Assembly (NCBI GenBank): GCA_003151955.1
Contig: PLZB01000055.1
Span: forward strand, 74,978 to 138,977
Direction of reading: 5' to 3'
Source of the DNA: Acidimicrobiaceae bacterium
GTDB lineage: Bacteria > Actinomycetota > Acidimicrobiia > Acidimicrobiales > UBA8190
Length of the DNA stretch: 64,000 nt
Position numbers and translations under genes: made by a program. Of this stretch, positions 23,543-33,209 are shown in pieces; positions within the stretch are counted from its first letter, which is position 1; every line of letters begins with the position of its first letter. Under the pieces are notes generated by a model, which worked only from the letters and a program-made list of their open reading frames with translations, was not told the origin of the DNA and did not search any database.

Positions 23543-25603
23543 CTAGCCCGTGGTGGTGGTGGTCGATCCGGTCGTGGTGGTCGAGGCGGTCGGCCGGGGA
23601 GCGGTCGTGGTCGTGGTGGTGGTGGTGGTGGTGGGCACGGTGGAGGTGAGGCCCGGTGCCGTCGTCGTGGTGGTCGGCACCACCTGTCCCGGGGCCGGGG
23701 CCGTCCCGGCCGGGGCACCCAGGCTCTTCAGGAACGAGGCGGCGATCGGTGCCGCCACCGCCCCGCCCAGGCCTCCCCCCACGACCAGGACGGCGAAGGC
23801 GACGTCCCCGTTGTAGCCGACGAACCAGGCGTCGGTGGCCGGGGGACTGGCCGTCCCGTACTCGGCCGACCCCGTCTTCCCGTAGGTCCCCTCCGGGAGG
23901 CCGGCCCCGGTGGCCGTGCCGTTGGCGGCCGTCACCACCCCGAGCATCATGGCCTGCAGGGAGGGCGCGATCCCGGACTCCAGGGGCTCAGGGGCCTTGT
24001 TGTCGTCACTGGCCCCGACGACCAGCCGGGGGGCCCGGTAGGCCCCCGAGGCCACAGTGGCGGCCACCTCGGCCATGTCGAGGGGCGAGACCAGGAGGCT
24101 GGCCTGGCCGATGGCGGTGGCGGCCCGGGCGTTGTCGTCGGTCGGGGCCGGGATCGACCCTCCGTAGGCGGGGAACCCCATGTCGGGGGAGACGCCGAGT
24201 CCGAATTCCGAGGCCGTGGTCGGGAAGCTGCTGTCGGGGAGGATGTCGGCCAGTCCGATGAAGGCCGTGTTGCAGGACTGGGCGAAGGCCTGGGCGACGT
24301 CCAGCGAGGGCGTCGCCTTCCCTTCGGCGTTCTGGTAGATGGCCCCTTTCACGGTGATGGTGGCCGGACAGGTCGTCGGGCTGAACGGTGTCAGGTTGTG
24401 CTCGAAGAGGTCGGCGGCGGTGACGATCTTGAACGTCGACCCGGGAGGGAACTGCCCGCCCAGGGACTGGTCGAATGCCTCGTTGGTGGGCCGGCTGACC
24501 GAGGCCAGCACCTCGCCCGTCGAGACCCGGACCGCCACCAGGGCGGCCGGGTCCGCCACCGCGTCGAGGGCGGCCTCGGCGGCGGTCTGGATACGGGGAT
24601 CGATGCTCGTCTGGAGGGCGACGCCGTCGCCGGGCTGGAATGTCGCCGCCGTCGACAGTGTCTTCCCCGAGGGGTCGACCACGGTGACCGTCCCGCCCGG
24701 AGTGCCCGCCAACTGGGACTGGTAGGTCCCTTCCAGGCCACTCTGCCCCACGATGTCCCCCGCCGCGTAGGGCGGCCCGAGCTTGGCCAGCTCGTCGGCG
24801 GTGACCGATCCGACGCTCCCCACGATGTGGGCCTCGAGGTCAGGGGTGAGGGCGGTCCGGGCCGGGGTCATCTGGAACTGGGTTCCCGGGATCGGGTAGA
24901 TCGTGGCCTTGATGGGCTCGTAGACGGCGTCGGGGAGGCTGAAGACCGGGACGAACTCGCTGGGGTGGGCCTGGGCGGCGATGAGGGCGGAGCTGAATTC
25001 GGAGGCCGTGGCACCGGCCTGTTCCAGGGCGGTGCCGAGCCCATGGGCGTCCTTGATCCGGTTCCCGACGATCCCGACGGTGACGATCTGGGAGACCTGG
25101 GTGAGCGGGACCCCCCCGGCTCCGGTGATCGGCGCCCGGTCGGGCCAGGTCAGCGTCACAGCGAAGCTGTCCCCGGGCCCGAGGGACGGATCGATGGTGG
25201 CCGGTGTCCATCGCACCAGCCAGTCCCCACCGGAGCCCCGGACCAGCCTGAGGGTGCTGTCCACCTTCCAGGGCCCGAGCCCCGACAAGGTCAGGGTGCC
25301 GGTGACCGCCACGGTCGCCTCCGATCCCGTCGTCTGATCGAGGGTCCCGCCGTGGTAGCTCGCCTTCTGGAGGCCGAGCTCCCGGGCCACCTGCTGGTGG
25401 AAGGCCACGAAGTTGGCCGGCGGGCCCGAGACCAGCTGGGCCATGGCCGTGTAGTTCCCGGCGGACCAGTCGGCCAGGTAGGCAGCGGCCACCGTCTGGG
25501 GGTCCTGCCCCGGGGAGGTGCAGCCGGCCAGGATCGGACCCGCCCCGATCAGGACCAGGGCCAGTCCGAGTGCCCGGAACCCCCGAAGTCGCATTCCCAG
25601 CAT
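23543..25603 (-). CDS. Penicillin-binding transpeptidase lipoprotein
   Basis: A 686-residue class B-type PBP. The N-terminus has a lipoprotein signal with Cys28 (ILAGC). An NTF2-like MecA_N domain (about 35-140) and a dimerisation region follow. The transpeptidase domain has S389TFK392, S443CN445 and K576TG578, all intact, so it should cross-link peptidoglycan and bind beta-lactams. The last 60 residues are Thr-rich low-complexity encoded by repeated ACC/ACG codons, which look like GTG repeats on the plus strand. Extracytoplasmic and lipid-anchored. A MecA_N-like N-domain recalls low-affinity PBPs such as PBP2a, but resistance should not be inferred. Confidence 0.92.
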   Translation of the reverse strand: MLGMRLRGFRALGLALVLIGAGPILAGCTSPGQDPQTVAAAYLADWSAGNYTAMAQLVSGPPANFVAFHQQVARELGLQKASYHGGTLDQTTGSEATVAVTGTLTLSGLGPWKVDSTLRLVRGSGGDWLVRWTPATIDPSLGPGDSFAVTLTWPDRAPITGAGGVPLTQVSQIVTVGIVGNRIKDAHGLGTALEQAGATASEFSSALIAAQAHPSEFVPVFSLPDAVYEPIKATIYPIPGTQFQMTPARTALTPDLEAHIVGSVGSVTADELAKLGPPYAAGDIVGQSGLEGTYQSQLAGTPGGTVTVVDPSGKTLSTAATFQPGDGVALQTSIDPRIQTAAEAALDAVADPAALVAVRVSTGEVLASVSRPTNEAFDQSLGGQFPPGSTFKIVTAADLFEHNLTPFSPTTCPATITVKGAIYQNAEGKATPSLDVAQAFAQSCNTAFIGLADILPDSSFPTTASEFGLGVSPDMGFPAYGGSIPAPTDDNARAATAIGQASLLVSPLDMAEVAATVASGAYRAPRLVVGASDDNKAPEPLESGIAPSLQAMMLGVVTAANGTATGAGLPEGTYGKTGSAEYGTASPPATDAWFVGYNGDVAFAVLVVGGGLGGAVAAPIAASFLKSLGAPAGTAPAPGQVVPTTTTTAPGLTSTVPTTTTTTTTTTAPRPTASTTTTGSTTTTTG

Positions 25604-25772
25604 CCCGCCCAGGCTACGGGCTGGCGGGCGCCCCGGTGGGCCTGGTCAAGATGGACGGCGGTGGGCGACGCCCGCGTGTCCGAACCGCCCATCTCTGACA
25701 ATCCCGATTTTCCTATTCATGGGCCGAGTATCGTCGGGCGGGTCGGGACCGGGACGGGGACGGGGGAGGGAC

Positions 25773-26201
25773 ATGGACGAGAGCTTCGATCTGGAGGCCC
25801 GCCGGGAGGCGGTGGTCCGGGAGCACATGGCCTCGGAGAACGAGCACCGCTTCGAGGACACCCTGGCCACGTTCGCCCATCCCCGCTACGAGTTGATCGG
25901 GACCGGCCAGGTCTACGACGGGGCCGAGGAGGTCCGGGCCTACTGGAGCGCCTCCCGGACGGCGTTCCCCGACCAGCGCAACGAGATCCGGGCCATCCAC
26001 CTGGCCGGACCCACCGTCGTGGTGGAGTTCGAGCTCTTCGGCACCCACGCCGGCTCCCTGGACGGCTCCGAGCCGTCGGGGCTGAGCTTCCAGTGCCCGA
26101 TGGTGGCCCTCTTCGCCTTCGAGGGGGACCGGATCGTCCGGGAGCGGGTCTACTTCGACGCCGGCACCATCTACCGACAGATCGGGGAGGAAACACCATG
26201 A
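25773..26201 (+). CDS. SnoaL/NTF2-like protein
   Basis: A 142-residue alpha+beta-barrel protein: REHMASENEHRFEDTLATFAHPRYELIGTGQVYDGAEEVRAYW is the typical SnoaL beginning (key pieces MASENEHRFED, TFAHPRYE). FQCPMVALFAFEGDRIVRERVYFDAGTIYRQIG closes the barrel. Such proteins may be polyketide cyclase-like enzymes, isomerases or ligand-binding proteins. Start ATG 25773 has GGGGGAGGG six nt upstream. It overlaps the next SDR by ATGA, so the two probably act on the same substrate. The upstream 25690-25735 stretch is AT-richer and may be the promoter. Confidence 0.85.
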   Translation: MDESFDLEARREAVVREHMASENEHRFEDTLATFAHPRYELIGTGQVYDGAEEVRAYWSASRTAFPDQRNEIRAIHLAGPTVVVEFELFGTHAGSLDGSEPSGLSFQCPMVALFAFEGDRIVRERVYFDAGTIYRQIGEETP

Positions 26202-26992
26202 GCGGACTGGAGGGGACCTCCGCCCTCGTCACCGGAGGGGGGAGCGGCATCGGGCTGGCCACGGCCTGCCGGTTCGCTGCCGACGGGGCCCACGTCACCA
26301 TCTGTGGCCGGACCGAGGACAAGCTCGTCGCCGCGGTCGAGGAGATCCGGGCCGTCGCCGCCGTCGGGGTCAGCGTCGACCACATCGTCGCCGACGTGAC
26401 GAAGGAGGAGACGGTGGCGGCCGCCGTGGGCCGGGCGACCCAGGTCACGGGATCGCTGGACATCGCCTTCGCCTGCGCCGGGGGCTCGCTCCACCTCGGG
26501 CCCATCTCCGAGGCCGACCTCGAGCAGGTCCGGGCCACCCTCGAGCTGAACGTCCTGGGAACCTTCCTCGTCATCAAGCACGCCGCCCCCGTGATGGCCG
26601 CGGCCGGGGGAGGCTCCATCGTCACGATGTCCTCGGGGGCCGGGCACTTCCCCCACCGGTTCCTCTGGGCCTACGGGACGGCCAAGGCCGGCATCGAGAT
26701 GCTGACCCGCTACGCGGCCGAGGAGCTCGGGGCCCAGGGCGTCAGGGTCAACGCGGTCCAGCCCGGGATCATCGACGACGAGCTCATGGCCTTCATCACC
26801 GCCGGCGGGGCCCTCCTCGAGGACTACCTGGAGCAGACCCCCCTGGGCCGGGTGGGGACGGTCGAGGATGTGGCCGCCGCCGTCCGGTTCCTGGCCGGAC
26901 CGGAGTCGTCCTGGGTGACCGGGGAGTGCTTCGCCGTCGACGGTGGCCACCAGCTCCGCCGGGGAGCCGACTACGGAAAGCTCTTCTCCTGA
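26198..26992 (+). CDS. Short-chain dehydrogenase/reductase
   Basis: A 264-residue classical SDR with TGGGSGIG at about 12-19, a Rossmann Arg (CGRTEDK) suggesting NADP preference, CAGG in place of NNAG near 90, catalytic Ser in TMSSGAGHF and AYGTAK. The C-terminus ends GECFAVDGGHQLRRG, the usual VDGG segment. Its start overlaps the SnoaL-like gene. The pair resembles SDR plus NTF2-like partners in terpenoid or steroid catabolism (inference). Confidence 0.92.
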   Translation: MSGLEGTSALVTGGGSGIGLATACRFAADGAHVTICGRTEDKLVAAVEEIRAVAAVGVSVDHIVADVTKEETVAAAVGRATQVTGSLDIAFACAGGSLHLGPISEADLEQVRATLELNVLGTFLVIKHAAPVMAAAGGGSIVTMSSGAGHFPHRFLWAYGTAKAGIEMLTRYAAEELGAQGVRVNAVQPGIIDDELMAFITAGGALLEDYLEQTPLGRVGTVEDVAAAVRFLAGPESSWVTGECFAVDGGHQLRRGADYGKLFS

Positions 26993-27002
26993 CCCGGCCC
27001 GT

Positions 27003-28118
27003 TCAACCCCCGCTGACGAGCACCCCGTCGTCGGCCACCGAGGCGGCCGCCTGGGGGCCGTCGAGCCAACCGGCCGGGACCGGGACCGGGTAGGGCCCGT
27101 TGCGGTGGCCCCGTCGCTCCCGGTAGGCGGCGGGATCGAAGGGGACGGCGGGATCGAACCGGTCCAGGAGGCCGAGGAGCTCGTCGGGCCGGCCCACGGC
27201 GAGGAGGGCGAGCCGGTCCTCGACAGGAACCCCGTAGCCGGAGAGATACCAGCCCACGTGCTTCCGGAAGTCCCGGACGGCCTGGTCGCCCTGCTTGTCC
27301 TCGCAGAGCCCCTCGAGGTGCCGCCGCATGAGGAGGAGGACCTCGCCCAGGGCCGGGGCCGGCCGACGGGGCCTCCCGGCCAGGACGTCGGCGAGGTCCC
27401 GGAAGAACCAGGGCCGGCCCAGGGCTCCCCGGCCGATGACGACCCCGTCGCAGCCGGTCTCGGCCACCATCCGGACGGCGTCCTCCGGGGTCCAGATGTC
27501 CCCGTTGCCGAGGACCGGGATCCCCTCCAGGGTCTCCTTCAGCCGGGCGATGGCCGACCAGTCGGCCCGGCCCGAGTAGAGCTGCTCGGCCGTCCGGGCA
27601 TGGAGGGCCACGGCCACGACCCCCTCCTCCCGGGCGATCCGGGCCGACTCGGCCGCCGTCGGGTGGTCCCCGTCGAGGCCGAGCCGCATCTTCACCGTCA
27701 CCGGAACGGCTCCGGCCGCAGCCACCACCGAGGCGATGACGGCTCGGAGGAGGCCGGGCTGGACGGGGAGGGCCGCTCCCCCACCCCGCCGGGTGACCTT
27801 GGCCGCCGGGCAGCCGAAGTTGAGGTCGATGTGCTCGACGCCGAACTCCCCGACCAGGAGCCGGGCCGCCGCTCCGGCCGATCCGGGGGCTACGGCGTAG
27901 AGCTGGACGCTCCGGGCCACCGCCCCCTCGTCGAAGCGGATCATGGTGAGGGTCTTGGCGTTTCGCTCCACCAGGGCCCGGGCGTGGACCATCTCGGTGA
28001 CACAGAGCCCGGCGCCGGCCTCCCGGCAGAGCGTCCGGTAGGTCCGCCCCGTGACCCCGGCCATGGGGGCCAGGACCACGGGGGGATCGATGGGGATGGT
28101 CCCGATGGTCAGGCCCAT
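27003..28118 (-). CDS. dusB: tRNA-dihydrouridine synthase
   Basis: A 371-residue FMN enzyme that reduces uridine in the tRNA D-loop. APMAGVTGRTYR near residue 17, the catalytic Cys103 in NFGCPAAKV, KMRLGLD, HART and GNGDIWTPEDA, followed by GIGRGALGRPW-like text (VIGRGALGRPW), are all present. The C-terminal helical domain (CEDKQGDQAVRDFRKHVGWYLSG) is the tRNA-recognition part. Start ATG 28118 overlaps the end of maf by 10 nt. The symbol dusB is by similarity. Confidence 0.93.
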   Translation of the reverse strand: MGLTIGTIPIDPPVVLAPMAGVTGRTYRTLCREAGAGLCVTEMVHARALVERNAKTLTMIRFDEGAVARSVQLYAVAPGSAGAAARLLVGEFGVEHIDLNFGCPAAKVTRRGGGAALPVQPGLLRAVIASVVAAAGAVPVTVKMRLGLDGDHPTAAESARIAREEGVVAVALHARTAEQLYSGRADWSAIARLKETLEGIPVLGNGDIWTPEDAVRMVAETGCDGVVIGRGALGRPWFFRDLADVLAGRPRRPAPALGEVLLLMRRHLEGLCEDKQGDQAVRDFRKHVGWYLSGYGVPVEDRLALLAVGRPDELLGLLDRFDPAVPFDPAAYRERRGHRNGPYPVPVPAGWLDGPQAAASVADDGVLVSGG

Positions 28119-28729
28119 AGGGAGGTCACCTCGTGGCCGAGCCGCTGGAGCAGGGTCCGCAGGAGGGGGAGGGAGACGCCGATGACGTTCCCGTAGTCCC
28201 CCTCGATCGACTCCACGAAGGGGGCCGAGTAGCCGTCCAGGGTGAAGGCCCCGGCCGCGGCCAGGGGCTCCCCGGTGGCCAGGTAGGCCTCGAGCTCGGC
28301 GGGACCGGGCCGGGCGAACCGGACCGTCGTCCGGACCACCTCGGTGACGGCCCGCCCCGAGCCGGTGTCGACGAGGCAGTGGCCGGTGTGGAGGACGCCC
28401 ACGTTCCCGGCCATCTCCCCCCAGCGTTCCAGCGCCTCCCCCGGTCCCTCCGGCTTCCCCCGGGCCGCGCCCCCCAGCTCCAGGAGCGAGTCGCACCCGA
28501 GGACGAGGGCGCCGGCCAGATCGGGCCGGGAGGCCACCGCGGTGGCCTTCCGCTCGGCCAGCTCGGCCACGGCGGCCGCCACCGGGGTCCCGACGGGCAG
28601 GTCCTCGGGAACGTCGCTCGGGATGACCTCGGGGTCGAGCCCGGCGGCCCGGAGCAGCCGGAGCCGGGCCGGGGAGCTCGAGGCCAGGACGAACCGGGGC
28701 CGTAGGAGGGGGAGGGAGGGGGAGGGCAA
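28109..28729 (-). CDS. maf: Maf/YhdE-type nucleoside triphosphate pyrophosphatase
   Basis: A 206-residue Maf-like house-cleaning pyrophosphatase. LASSSPARLRLLRAAGL near residue 15, LGCDSLLEL, and VESIEGDYGNVIGVSLPLL near the end are the family motifs. The start is most likely TTG 28729, because no ATG or GTG lies before the conserved first motif in frame. It is translationally coupled to dusB downstream. Maf enzymes hydrolyse non-canonical or modified nucleotides such as dTTP, UTP and m7GTP, depending on subgroup. Confidence 0.9.
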   Translation of the reverse strand: MPSPSLPLLRPRFVLASSSPARLRLLRAAGLDPEVIPSDVPEDLPVGTPVAAAVAELAERKATAVASRPDLAGALVLGCDSLLELGGAARGKPEGPGEALERWGEMAGNVGVLHTGHCLVDTGSGRAVTEVVRTTVRFARPGPAELEAYLATGEPLAAAGAFTLDGYSAPFVESIEGDYGNVIGVSLPLLRTLLQRLGHEVTSLWA

Positions 28730-28755
28730 GCCCCCCAGCGTACCGGGAGGCCCGC

Positions 28756-31311
28756 TCAGCCCCGATCGCCGAGCAGGACGTCGTCGACCCGACCGAACCG
28801 CTCGGTGATGGCCTCGGGCCCGGCGGGCCGGCCGAACAGGTACCCCTGGGCCAGGTGGAATCCGGAGGACCGGACCAGTTCGAGCTGCTCGGCCGTCTCG
28901 ACCCCCTCGGCCAGCGACCGGAGCCCGAGGGTGGCGGTGATCCCGCAGATCCCGGCCAGGAGCATGGGTCCGTGCTCGAACTCGGTCTGTCCGACCAGGA
29001 AGCTCCGGTCGACCTTGATGGTGTCGAGGGGCAACCGGAGGACGTAGCTGAGGGAGGAGTACCCGGTCCCGAAGTCGTCGAGGGAGAGCTGGACCCCGAG
29101 GTCGTCGAGGGCGTGGAGGGCGGCGATGGCCTCCTCCGGGTCCCCGATGAGGCAGGTCTCGGTGACCTCGAGGGCGATCCAGCCCGGCCAGCATCCGGTC
29201 TCCTCCAGGACCCGTTCCACGGTCCCGACCAGCTGCCCGTCGGTGAGCTGCCGGGCCGAGACGTTGACGGCCACGGTGAAGTGCTCCGGGGCGCCCATCC
29301 GGTGCCAGGCCACGGCCTGGCTGCAGGCCTCGGCCAGGACCCAGGCCCCGAGCCGGCTGATCTGTCCGGTCGATTCGGCCACGTCGACCACGGCCTCGGG
29401 GGGGACCGTCCCGTGATGGTCGTCCTGCCAGCGCAGGAGGGCCTCGACTTCGACCATCTCGAGGGTCTCGAGGTCGACGATGGGTTGGTAGGCCAGGGTG
29501 AGCTCGCCGTTGTCGATGGCCCGGCTCAGATCCTGGGAGAGACTGAACCGCTTCCCCAGAGCCTCCTCCATGGCCAGGTCGAACCTGGCCCAGCGGCCCT
29601 TCCCCCCGGCCTTGGCCGTGTACAGGGCGGTGTCGGCCTGCCGGAGGAGGTCCCCGGCCGTCCCGGGCCCGACGGTGGCGGCCACGGCGATCCCGGCCGT
29701 GGCCCGCATCAGGACCGACAGCGACCCGGTCGTGATGGGCCGGCCCGACAGGTCGGTGAGCAGGTCGACGACCCGGGCGTCGAGGAGGTCGTCCCGGGCC
29801 GGACGGGAACCGATGACGACGAACTCGTCACCGCCGAGCCGGGCCACGAATTCCCCGTCCCGGACCGACTGCCGGAACCGCTCGGCCACCGCCACCAGGA
29901 CCTCGTCTCCAGCTTCGTGGCCCATGGTGTCGTTGACCTCCTTGAAGTCGTCGAGGTCGACGATGACGACGGCCATCCCCCCGACGCCGGTCCCACCTCC
30001 CCCGTACCGGTCGTCCTCGACGGCGCCGGCCAGGTAGGCCTGGAGGCCGGCCCGGTTGGGCAGGCCCGTCAGCCCGTCGGTGTGGGCGGCCCGGCGGAGC
30101 TCGGCCATCATGGACCGGCGCTCGGTCTCGTTGGTGATCATGAGGGCCGTGTAGGCCTCCCCGTCGAGCTCGAGGGGAGCCAGGCCGATGCTGATGGGGA
30201 ACTCGGACCCGTCCTTCCGCTTCCCGGAGAGCTCAGCGGTGAGATCGGGGGGGATCGAGGTCGGGTGCGAGGTGTAGCGCTCCCAGTCGACCCGGTGGGC
30301 GGCCCGGTCCCGGCGGGGGACGAGCTCATCGAGCGGTAGACCGATGATCTCCTCCCGGGAATAGCCGCAGAGGTCGACGATCCGGTCGTTGGCCATCAGG
30401 ATCGACCCGGCCCGGTCGACCACGAGGAAGGCGGTCGGGGCCAGGTCCACGAAGGCGGCCATCCGGGCCTCGGTGGCCCGGAGCCGCCGGGACTTCTCCG
30501 ATTCCCGGAGCCTGGACCGGAGGAGGGCGACGAAGAGGCCCCAGAGGAGGAGGCCGGCGGCCAGGACGATCCACTGGAGGTTGGCGGTGAGCCGGCCCAC
30601 GAGGGGATGGGTGGGCCAGACGGCGAGCGACCAGGTCGAGGTCCCGACCTCGAGGGGGACGACGACGGCGCCCGGGGGCGGCTCATGCTGAGAGGCGCTG
30701 AAGACCAGGCTGGAGCCGGCCGGCCGGGGGGAGATGTAGAGGGCCCCCCCGATGTTCTGGAGGATGGGGTTCGGCCCCGAGGTGGCCACCTGGACCAGGG
30801 CGGGCACGGCCACCAGGCTGGCCACCAGGACGGTCCCGGCCGGAGTGGCCGAACCCCCCAGGCTGAGACCGACGAGCCGGCGGGAGCCGCTGGCGACCAC
30901 GCCCGTCCCGGTCAACTGGTTGCCGGATGTGGCCAGGAGCTTCCATTCCGGGCCCCGGAGGACCTGGCCCACCACCAGGTCGCCTGTCCCGACGGCGACG
31001 GTGTCGGCCGCCCCGGTGGTCACGAGTCCCACCCCGGAGAAGAGGCCCCCGTGGACGAGGGCGTCACCGGCCAGGTCGAACGCACCGGCCCCGTTGGCCT
31101 CGTAGGCGACGAGGACGGTGGTGAGGTCGGCCTGGAGCGCCTGGAGGGCCACCCCGGCGGTGATCATGACCTGGTGGGCCCGGTCGAGGAGGAGGGTGGC
31201 CTGTTCCTGGGCCACGACGTCATGGGCCGACACCGCCGACGCAACCACGAGGCCCAGCGCCACGGTGCCCGCCACCACCCCCGTCGTCAGCCGAAACCAG
31301 CCAGCCCTCAC
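28756..31311 (-). CDS. Membrane GGDEF-EAL protein with PAS domain
   Basis: An 851-residue cyclic-di-GMP enzyme. An N-terminal helix (about 7-30), an extracytoplasmic sensor region of about 210 residues and a second helix (about 243-265) are followed by a PAS domain (ARMAAFVDLAPTAFLVVDRAG). The GGDEF domain keeps RLGGDEF, so cyclase activity is possible. The EAL domain has EVEALLRW, DDFGTGYSSLSYVLRLP and the late QGYLFGRP, so it also appears catalytically competent. The sensor ligand is unknown. Likely acts in switching between motility and surface growth. It lies 27 nt upstream of maf on the same strand. Confidence 0.93.
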   Translation of the reverse strand: MRAGWFRLTTGVVAGTVALGLVVASAVSAHDVVAQEQATLLLDRAHQVMITAGVALQALQADLTTVLVAYEANGAGAFDLAGDALVHGGLFSGVGLVTTGAADTVAVGTGDLVVGQVLRGPEWKLLATSGNQLTGTGVVASGSRRLVGLSLGGSATPAGTVLVASLVAVPALVQVATSGPNPILQNIGGALYISPRPAGSSLVFSASQHEPPPGAVVVPLEVGTSTWSLAVWPTHPLVGRLTANLQWIVLAAGLLLWGLFVALLRSRLRESEKSRRLRATEARMAAFVDLAPTAFLVVDRAGSILMANDRIVDLCGYSREEIIGLPLDELVPRRDRAAHRVDWERYTSHPTSIPPDLTAELSGKRKDGSEFPISIGLAPLELDGEAYTALMITNETERRSMMAELRRAAHTDGLTGLPNRAGLQAYLAGAVEDDRYGGGGTGVGGMAVVIVDLDDFKEVNDTMGHEAGDEVLVAVAERFRQSVRDGEFVARLGGDEFVVIGSRPARDDLLDARVVDLLTDLSGRPITTGSLSVLMRATAGIAVAATVGPGTAGDLLRQADTALYTAKAGGKGRWARFDLAMEEALGKRFSLSQDLSRAIDNGELTLAYQPIVDLETLEMVEVEALLRWQDDHHGTVPPEAVVDVAESTGQISRLGAWVLAEACSQAVAWHRMGAPEHFTVAVNVSARQLTDGQLVGTVERVLEETGCWPGWIALEVTETCLIGDPEEAIAALHALDDLGVQLSLDDFGTGYSSLSYVLRLPLDTIKVDRSFLVGQTEFEHGPMLLAGICGITATLGLRSLAEGVETAEQLELVRSSGFHLAQGYLFGRPAGPEAITERFGRVDDVLLGDRG

Positions 31312-31416
31312 ACACGCTCCCCGGACCTGATGGACGAGCCCGGTCAGCCTACCCGAGGACGTCCAGGGATGGCCTGGTGAGCGGCACGATTCGGGAGAAG
31401 CGGCTCGGGCCCGGCG

Positions 31417-33123
31417 TCAGGTCACCCGGGACCGGCTGACGAGGACGGCCCCGTCGGTGCCGAGTTGGAGGACCAGCTTGGTCTCCCCCACCCGGGGGAC
31501 CTGGCCGGGTCCGAGGATCTCCCACAGGGTCAGGTTGCCGCTCACGTCCCGCCCCTGGCGTTCCAGCTGCCAGATGACACCGAAGAGGACGGCGAAGTCG
31601 ACATCGGCGTCGGAACCCTGGACGATGATCGTCACGGGGCCCCGGGGGGCGCTCCGCTCGGCTGCGGCCGTGGCCCGGTCGACGAGGTCGACGGATGTCC
31701 AACCGCCGAGCACCCCCAGGTGGGGTCGGGGGACGGTGTCGACGGCCAGGACGGAGGCGGCCGTGGCACTCAGCACCAGGCCGGCCACGACGACCCAACG
31801 GACCGCCCCGGCCGCCGGGCCGGTCCGTCCCTCGGACGGTCGCGGGCGGCGGAGGGCGGCCACTGCGGTCCGGAGGACCTCCCCGGCTGTCCAGATCCAG
31901 ACCAGCCAGACGAACAGGCCGACCGGCCAGAGGACGATGTCGGTGTAGACGATGGTGAGGATCTCCGACTGGGGCACGGCCGAGAAGGTCCAGACCGCCA
32001 CCGTCGAGACGACCAGGGCGACCGTCGAGGCCACGGCCAGGTCCCGCCGGCCCAGGAGCCAGCTGCCCGCCACCACCAGGGCCAGGGCGGCCAGGATGAC
32101 GATCCCGGACAGCTCGGAATGGTCCGTGATCCTCCCGAGGAGCCCGAGGAACGAGTCGACGGGCCTCCCCTGGTCCTGCCGGGAGGCCCAGAGGGGATGG
32201 GTTCCGGCCACCGAGGCCAGGGCCTGGAACCCGAACTTGATCCCGTAGGTGGGCCGGGGCCCGATCCGACCCAGGAGGACGGTCAGGTTCCCGGGCCGGC
32301 CGGTGACCTCCTGGATCAGGGGGGCGATCCAGCAGAGCAGGCCCACCCCCAGGCCGGCCGCCATCCAGGTCCGGCGCCGGGGCCGGGTCGGACGTGGGGC
32401 CGGGGTCCCAGGGGTCGGTGGAGCCGACTGGAGGAACCCCACGACGGGGGCCACGACCACGAGGACGACGGCCGTCACGGCGAACTCCAGGTGGGCCTGG
32501 GCCACGAACGACGCGGCGAGGACCTGGACGGGCCACCAGCGGAGCCGGCCCGAGGCGACCACCAGGGCCACCGCGCAGAGGGTGATGAACCAGACCGTCC
32601 CGTTGCTCGGGTTCCAGACGGGGTTGATGACGACGAAGTCCTGGGTCGAGACGAGGACCAGGACGGCGGCGGCGACGGCCAGGGCCGCCGGCCAACCCCG
32701 GAAGGCCCAGGCCGCCTCGACGGCCAGGGCCACTCCCGCCATGCAGAGGAGGGCGGACCCCCAGAGGACCCCGTGGTCGGGGTCGAGCCGGACGGGGACG
32801 GCCAGGAGCCAGTAGAGGAGGGGGCCCGGGTCGTAGACGTTGTGGACTCCCAGGTTGGAGACCTGGGAGTACTGGCCCACCAGGGGCGGGTGGGTGCTCA
32901 GGACCTGCCAGGCCCGCAACGAGATGACGGCGTCGTCGCCGGTGGGCTTCCAGCTGTGGAGGAGGTCCGCCACCACCGCCACCGGGAAGACGACGGCCCC
33001 GGCCAGGTGGACGGCGATCCGGAGGGCCAACTCCGATGGAGAGCGCCTCCGGAGGGGGGGGTCGGGCTCCCCGCCGGCCTCCCGGGTCTGCTCGTCGGGG
33101 TCGAGCCCCAGGACTCCAACCAC
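31417..33123 (-). CDS. Large multi-pass membrane protein, GT-C-like
   Basis: A 568-residue integral membrane protein with about ten or eleven hydrophobic helices. The first extracytoplasmic loop has SWKPTGDDAVISLRAWQVLSTHPPLVGQYSQ and VYDPGPLLYWLLAVP, acidic loop residues after helix 1 as in polyprenyl-phosphate-dependent GT-C glycosyltransferases. The start is GTG 33123. The last 70 residues are a soluble tail. The glycosyltransferase assignment is by topology only. Similar proteins are usually annotated as hypothetical membrane proteins. Confidence 0.72.
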   Translation of the reverse strand: MVGVLGLDPDEQTREAGGEPDPPLRRRSPSELALRIAVHLAGAVVFPVAVVADLLHSWKPTGDDAVISLRAWQVLSTHPPLVGQYSQVSNLGVHNVYDPGPLLYWLLAVPVRLDPDHGVLWGSALLCMAGVALAVEAAWAFRGWPAALAVAAAVLVLVSTQDFVVINPVWNPSNGTVWFITLCAVALVVASGRLRWWPVQVLAASFVAQAHLEFAVTAVVLVVVAPVVGFLQSAPPTPGTPAPRPTRPRRRTWMAAGLGVGLLCWIAPLIQEVTGRPGNLTVLLGRIGPRPTYGIKFGFQALASVAGTHPLWASRQDQGRPVDSFLGLLGRITDHSELSGIVILAALALVVAGSWLLGRRDLAVASTVALVVSTVAVWTFSAVPQSEILTIVYTDIVLWPVGLFVWLVWIWTAGEVLRTAVAALRRPRPSEGRTGPAAGAVRWVVVAGLVLSATAASVLAVDTVPRPHLGVLGGWTSVDLVDRATAAAERSAPRGPVTIIVQGSDADVDFAVLFGVIWQLERQGRDVSGNLTLWEILGPGQVPRVGETKLVLQLGTDGAVLVSRSRVT

Positions 33124-33209
33124 GTGGTCCTTCCCTCCCGATGGCAGCCGGGACCCGGCCAGTCTCCCTCATCCGGGGGCGCTCGGGACGGCCGGGGGTC
33201 GGAGGTCGG

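Noticed and set aside
23550..23640. GTG trinucleotide repeats that look like a microsatellite or CRISPR-like array
   Set aside because: They are the antisense of Thr codons (ACC/ACG) in the low-complexity tail of the penicillin-binding lipoprotein.
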